Below are positions 60,348-64,000 of a stretch of DNA of 64,000 nucleotides, one piece after another. A program made the translations under genes and the position numbers. The stretch's first letter is position 1, and every line of letters begins with the position of its first letter. The DNA is from an uncultured Treponema sp. (GTDB lineage Bacteria; Spirochaetota; Spirochaetia; Treponematales; Treponemataceae). The notes below the pieces were generated by a model, which ran no database searches, was not told the DNA's origin, and saw only the letters and a program-made list of their open reading frames with translations. Where the stretch lies: positions 1-64,000 of the forward strand of contig CAMPAL010000001.1 of assembly GCA_946631855.1 (NCBI GenBank). Reading direction: 5' to 3'.

Positions 60348-61355
60348 ATGGAAGTGAAAACAGTGGACGAGCTTTTAACTTTACGTAAATCATTAAAAGC
60401 AAGCCAAAACAAAAAGACGACTTTTACATTTGAATGCCAAAGATGCCATAAAAAAGTTGAACGCAGGGTATTTGCAAAGTCAACAGATTTGCTCTGTAAA
60501 GGTTGTTTAGCGAAAAAAACCAATTTAGAAAAGTTTGGAGTTGAAAACCCTTCTCAAGCAAAAGAAATAAAAGAAAAGAAAAAACAGACTTCTCTGAAAC
60601 ATTTTGGAACAGAAAACCCAATGCAAAGTAAAGAGGTAGTTGAGACTTTGAAGAAGAGTAATTTGGAAAAGTTCGGAGTTGACAACGCTGCAAAGTTGGA
60701 TTCTGTAAAAGAAAAGATGAAGGCAACGAATAAAGAAAAGTATGGAGAAGAGTTTTTTGCAAAAACGGATGGATATAAAAATGCATGCAAAAAAGCTTGG
60801 GAAAAGAAATCAAAAGAAGAACTAAAAGAAATTGAAGAAAAAAGAAAAGCAACTTGTAAAGAGATTTACGGAGATGAAAATTTCAATAATAGAGATAAGT
60901 TTAAGAAAACTTGTTGTTCTAGATTTGGGTATTCCAATCCAATGAAAAAAGAGGAATTCAGAGAATATTTTTCAAAAATGAGAGGTTTTCCTCATTCTTA
61001 TCTTTATGAGTTTAATGGTGAAAATTTTGATTCAAGTTGGGAATTAGCATTATGGATTTACGCAAAAGATCATAATGAGGAAATTGAACGAGAACCTTGT
61101 TGCTTTGAATATGAATTTGAAGGGAAAGTACATAGATATTTTCCAGATTTTAGGTATAAAGGAGAATTGATTGAGATAAAAGGTGATTATTTGTTTCAAA
61201 AAATGATGATTGAAAATACAAAAAATCACGCAAAGTTTCTTTTGATGAAAAGTTTAGGTGTAAATATTTTACGGGAAAAAGAAATTTCGTCATATATGAA
61301 TTATGTGAAAAATACTTATAGAAAAGATTATTTGAAATCATTCAGGCAAAGATAA
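60348..61355 (+). CDS. Homing endonuclease, zinc finger + repeats + PD-(D/E)XK nuclease
   Basis: 335 aa. Zinc finger CQRCHKK...CKGC, then about six ~23-residue repeats (NLEKFGVENPSQAKE, LKHFGTENPMQSKE, NLEKFGVDNAAKLDS...) that probably read DNA, and a nuclease FDSSWELALWIY...YFPDFRYKGELIEIKG. ATG is 8 nt behind CTATATT. It sits between the two polymerase pieces, the layout of free-standing endonucleases that fracture essential phage genes. Intact relative of the pseudogene at 20494. Confidence 0.88.
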   Translation: MEVKTVDELLTLRKSLKASQNKKTTFTFECQRCHKKVERRVFAKSTDLLCKGCLAKKTNLEKFGVENPSQAKEIKEKKKQTSLKHFGTENPMQSKEVVETLKKSNLEKFGVDNAAKLDSVKEKMKATNKEKYGEEFFAKTDGYKNACKKAWEKKSKEELKEIEEKRKATCKEIYGDENFNNRDKFKKTCCSRFGYSNPMKKEEFREYFSKMRGFPHSYLYEFNGENFDSSWELALWIYAKDHNEEIEREPCCFEYEFEGKVHRYFPDFRYKGELIEIKGDYLFQKMMIENTKNHAKFLLMKSLGVNILREKEISSYMNYVKNTYRKDYLKSFRQR

Positions 61356-61393
61356 AATGAGATATTAAAAAGATACAAGAAAGGAGAAAATAA

Positions 61394-61828
61394 ATGGGTT
61401 GTAAAATCAGAGTAGATCTCTATAATAAAAAAGCGGGTAGATTGTGCTATCTTCTCACAACTGCAGATGCGGCATCACTCGAAGCGAGAGTTGCGACCTC
61501 AGACACCGCTTTAAACCCAAAAGGCATTGACCCTGTATTAAAATCAGTATATGATCCAAATTCAGGAATGGGCGAAGATTTACACTCAATGACAGGGTGG
61601 AATACATTTTGTAAAGCAGTAAATTTACAGACTTTGGAAATTACAGATGAAAAAGGAAAAGTTTGGCTTTGCCAGCCCGAAAGCCAGAAACTTTGGATTT
61701 ATAGGGATGAAAAGCCAATTTTAATTTTGGGGCAAGATTTGAAAGAGACAGATAAAATCCTCGGTTATATGGAGGATTTTATTGAATCAGATTTTACACC
61801 TGAAAAACTCAAAGAACTTATTGCTTAA
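61394..61828 (+). CDS. Family A DNA polymerase, motif-A fragment
   Basis: 144 aa with its own SD (gaaaggag). TTADAASLEARVA is polymerase motif A (DxSxxExR), followed by GEDLHSMTGWNTF, the family's DxHxxT segment. Then a second ITDEKGKVW...LGQDLKETDKI module like the tail of the first fragment, and stop. Fingers (O-helix) and motif C (HDE) are missing; no such ORF exists before 64000, so a third piece lies elsewhere. Must assemble with the first fragment if active. Confidence 0.85.
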   Translation: MGCKIRVDLYNKKAGRLCYLLTTADAASLEARVATSDTALNPKGIDPVLKSVYDPNSGMGEDLHSMTGWNTFCKAVNLQTLEITDEKGKVWLCQPESQKLWIYRDEKPILILGQDLKETDKILGYMEDFIESDFTPEKLKELIA

Positions 61829-61836
61829 CGCTTTGA

Positions 61837-64000
61837 TTAAAAGTCATCATAAACGATTGGAGCTGTAAAATGTTCATGAACACTTCTCCAAGTTCCGTCT
61901 GCCGCAAGGTAAATTTCAGAGAGAAGTGTTTCATTATGTCTATACATTTCATGATCCCATCTTTTATTTGTAATTGGGTCTCCCAAATCAATTACGTGCC
62001 TATCATAATTTTGTCTTTGGTATCTCTCATCATATTGGCCATCATCAAAGACGACTTTTTTGTCCATTGTAATAACTTCAAGACTATCTCTCAAGTTATT
62101 CAAAGCGTTGCTTAAATCTTTTAAAACAACAATTTTATCATTTTCTGTTGAAGGCCATGTTTGAGATAAGTTACTTGAAATTCCAACTTCTTCTAAATCC
62201 CCTTCTCTTGCACGAAGTAAAGTAGAATCAAATCCAAAGTGGTTTCTGTGCAACTCATGCAAAGTACCTCTATTGAAACCTCTATCATTAAAACCTTTTG
62301 CAGCAGATTGAGCAACATAAAACTCAACAAAAGCCTGCATGTTTTGACGGATTGTTTCCAAATCTCTTTCAATCTCTTTTAAGTTTTTTGGCTGATCCAA
62401 ATATTTTTTGAAATGGTTGTGAAAAGAAGTTTCTTTACCTTCTATAAGATCATTTTTACCATCCACAGCTTTATGCCAAGTCAAGATTTTAGAAATTGTT
62501 TCAAAAGCCTTTTGTCTTTCTTTTGAATTTTGAACCGGCTTATTACTTGTAAGTAATTTGCTATCATTTTTTTCTGTAAAAAGACCTAACTCAGAGTTAT
62601 TCAATACATCTGAATTATCCAATTCATCTGTAGTGAAATTTCTTTCATCAACTAAATGCCAACCTCCAACCGCATTTCCATCTTTATTCATATGGTCAAT
62701 TGAAAAACTCAAAATCGCGGAGTTGAACAATTTTTCCAAATAACCAGCTGGCTTATTATAATCAGATAAATCCTCCGTATTGAATTCATATTTTGAAGCA
62801 TCCCAAGTTGTTCTTTCAGGGTCTGAAGAAGTTGAACCTTTTGAACGCCTTCCAAAAATATCAACTTTGTAGTCATATATTTTTTCAATATATCTTGTAA
62901 CCTTGAAACCACCAAACTGTAATTCAGGATGCTTTTCTGTTGTATAATGCAAATTCTCCAATGAATTTTCTGTAGTTGGGTTCCAATTCAAAATATCAAT
63001 TTCTCTCTCGTTTTCATCAATACCTTTGGCGAGAGGGTTTACTGTATTTTCAATTTCACTATTATCTTTTCCATCACTTGTAGTAAAAAGGGAATTTAAT
63101 ATACTTGCTTTTTTAGTTCCAAAGAAAGAAGGCAATCTTTCATTTATACCTTCTCCGAACTTTGTAATTGACCTTCTTGTTTTGCCGTCAGATTCAGTTA
63201 AGTATTTCAAAAAAGTCCACAATTCGTCTATAGTAGGGGAAATCAATCTATCCTCAACTGTTAATCCACCTGCTTTGCTATTTACTCTTTGTTTTGAAGC
63301 TCCTTTTAATCCCCTTGTACGCATATCAACGTTGTCAGAAATTTTTGATTCTTCAGAGCCTTTATCGTAGTCGTAAATATAAGGTGGAAAAACAAACGGC
63401 TCACCATCTTCACCTAACCTATCTCCAATACCTCCTAAAGCAAGAGAAGAATAAACACCTTGTTCTTTTGGATTTTCAGGTGTATTATTCAATAAAGGGT
63501 TTGTTTGTTCAACATAAGGAATCTCATATTTTGAGTCCTGTAGACGCTTGTAAGGAAGTTCAGTTTTCTTTAATCTCAAGTTTTTGAATTGAACATCTGA
63601 ATCAGGGTTTAAATCCTGCATAAAGTTCAATTCTTCAACATAGTCTCCATATACAGGACCTTTGAAAATAAAGCATTCTTTTTCAAGCCAATTTTTAATT
63701 ACAGGGTCAAGTACGTATAAATATTTTTGAGTGTCACCCTCTGAAGTATTTTTAAAAGAAAGTTCGGTGTTTGAAACTTTCATTTCCTCATACCCAAGAG
63801 TTTCACCGTGACCCATTTTATAAGCGTTATTTAGAATGGAAACAGTCGGATAAAAAGGCTGATCACTTTCAACATAATTAAACTTTACAGCCATATAAAG
63901 AGGAATATTTTTATCCAAATCGTCAGATTCAATATCCCCATCAATCAAAGTTAAAACAGATCCAATAAATGTTCTCGCGGAAAGCAATCCATTTATTAAA
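61837..64000 (-). CDS. Large probable virion protein (partial at right edge)
   Basis: The frame is open through position 64000, so the track's TTG start at 63987 is probably not the true start. At least 716 aa, Asn/Asp-rich, no enzyme motif. Repeated-looking phrases (YDERYQRQNYDRH, NNSELGLFTEKND) fit a structural protein (tail, baseplate or head). It ends 9 bases from the convergent polymerase fragment. Confidence 0.55.
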   Translation of the reverse strand, partial: LINGLLSARTFIGSVLTLIDGDIESDDLDKNIPLYMAVKFNYVESDQPFYPTVSILNNAYKMGHGETLGYEEMKVSNTELSFKNTSEGDTQKYLYVLDPVIKNWLEKECFIFKGPVYGDYVEELNFMQDLNPDSDVQFKNLRLKKTELPYKRLQDSKYEIPYVEQTNPLLNNTPENPKEQGVYSSLALGGIGDRLGEDGEPFVFPPYIYDYDKGSEESKISDNVDMRTRGLKGASKQRVNSKAGGLTVEDRLISPTIDELWTFLKYLTESDGKTRRSITKFGEGINERLPSFFGTKKASILNSLFTTSDGKDNSEIENTVNPLAKGIDENEREIDILNWNPTTENSLENLHYTTEKHPELQFGGFKVTRYIEKIYDYKVDIFGRRSKGSTSSDPERTTWDASKYEFNTEDLSDYNKPAGYLEKLFNSAILSFSIDHMNKDGNAVGGWHLVDERNFTTDELDNSDVLNNSELGLFTEKNDSKLLTSNKPVQNSKERQKAFETISKILTWHKAVDGKNDLIEGKETSFHNHFKKYLDQPKNLKEIERDLETIRQNMQAFVEFYVAQSAAKGFNDRGFNRGTLHELHRNHFGFDSTLLRAREGDLEEVGISSNLSQTWPSTENDKIVVLKDLSNALNNLRDSLEVITMDKKVVFDDGQYDERYQRQNYDRHVIDLGDPITNKRWDHEMYRHNETLLSEIYLAADGTWRSVHEHFTAPIVYDDF

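Noticed and set aside
60239-61393. Cis-spliced group I intron in the polymerase gene
   Set aside because: Fragment 1 ends in its own stop and terminator and fragment 2 has its own SD; I saw no intron core, though I cannot exclude it without folding.
58124-61828. Split intein joining the polymerase f pieces
   Set aside because: No Cys1 block A at the end of fragment 1 and no HN plus Cys/Ser/Thr at the start of fragment 2.

Overview
The window is part of the genome of a large, AT-rich, virulent double-stranded DNA phage. Evidence: dense short genes on both strands, a T4-like portal protein, an SbcD/gp47-like nuclease, a FEN-type 5'-3' exonuclease, a family A DNA polymerase, a DnaX-like clamp loader, a gp32-like single-strand binding protein, holin-like membrane proteins, several free-standing homing endonucleases and a TnpB element. 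TAA, TAG and TGA all end genes, so code 11 applies. The host cannot be named from the sequence; ribosome-binding sites are strong (aaaggag, gaggtac).

Layout. 0-6 kb: nucleotide metabolism (PurA-like enzyme, Dcd/dUTPase-fold protein, two ThyX-like proteins, dUTPase), a tRNA-like gene and a DNA methyltransferase whose DPPYG motif is interrupted by a stop codon and frame change. 6-9.6 kb: recombination nucleases and a QueD-like enzyme, then a small RNA with its own promoter and terminators. 10-16.6 kb: hypothetical proteins, HNH nuclease, beta-CASP ribonuclease, portal. 16.7-17.9 kb: a repeat array with no genes. 18-22 kb: SpoT-like HD hydrolase, HNH homing endonuclease, YhhQ-type queuosine-precursor transporter, and a broken endonuclease cut off by a solo TnpB right end. 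22-33 kb: mostly unknown proteins, a ~600-nt structured noncoding RNA candidate (29.04-29.66 kb), an Hsp20 protein, a virion protein, a second frame-disrupted gene and a second HNH homing endonuclease. 33.6-39.3 kb: a leftward cluster with an SPFH protein, nicotinate phosphoribosyltransferase, a pol-beta-type nucleotidyltransferase and an NMNAT-like/RNA-ligase-like fusion. 40-49 kb: SSB, DpdA/TGT-like transglycosylase, DUF1848 protein, unknowns. 49.2-50.6 kb: TnpB element. 50.6-56 kb: unknowns, a second methyltransferase, membrane proteins. 56-61.8 kb: replication block with a clamp loader, a second repeat array, and a DNA polymerase gene broken by a homing endonuclease. The right edge holds part of a large protein.

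How it fits together. QueD-like enzyme, YhhQ transporter and DpdA-like enzyme fit a 7-deazaguanine DNA or tRNA modification route. PncB plus the NMNAT-like fusion fit NAD+ rebuilding. The repeat arrays have 86-88 bp and 30-31 bp inverted repeats sharing the half-site TGTAYMACGAGTTA; one array lies between the divergent clamp-loader and polymerase genes and may be an origin. Two short motifs, CTATATT and ACTAATTT, sit just ahead of many genes. In about fifteen cases the start codon is only 4-8 nt behind the motif, which predicts leaderless transcripts.
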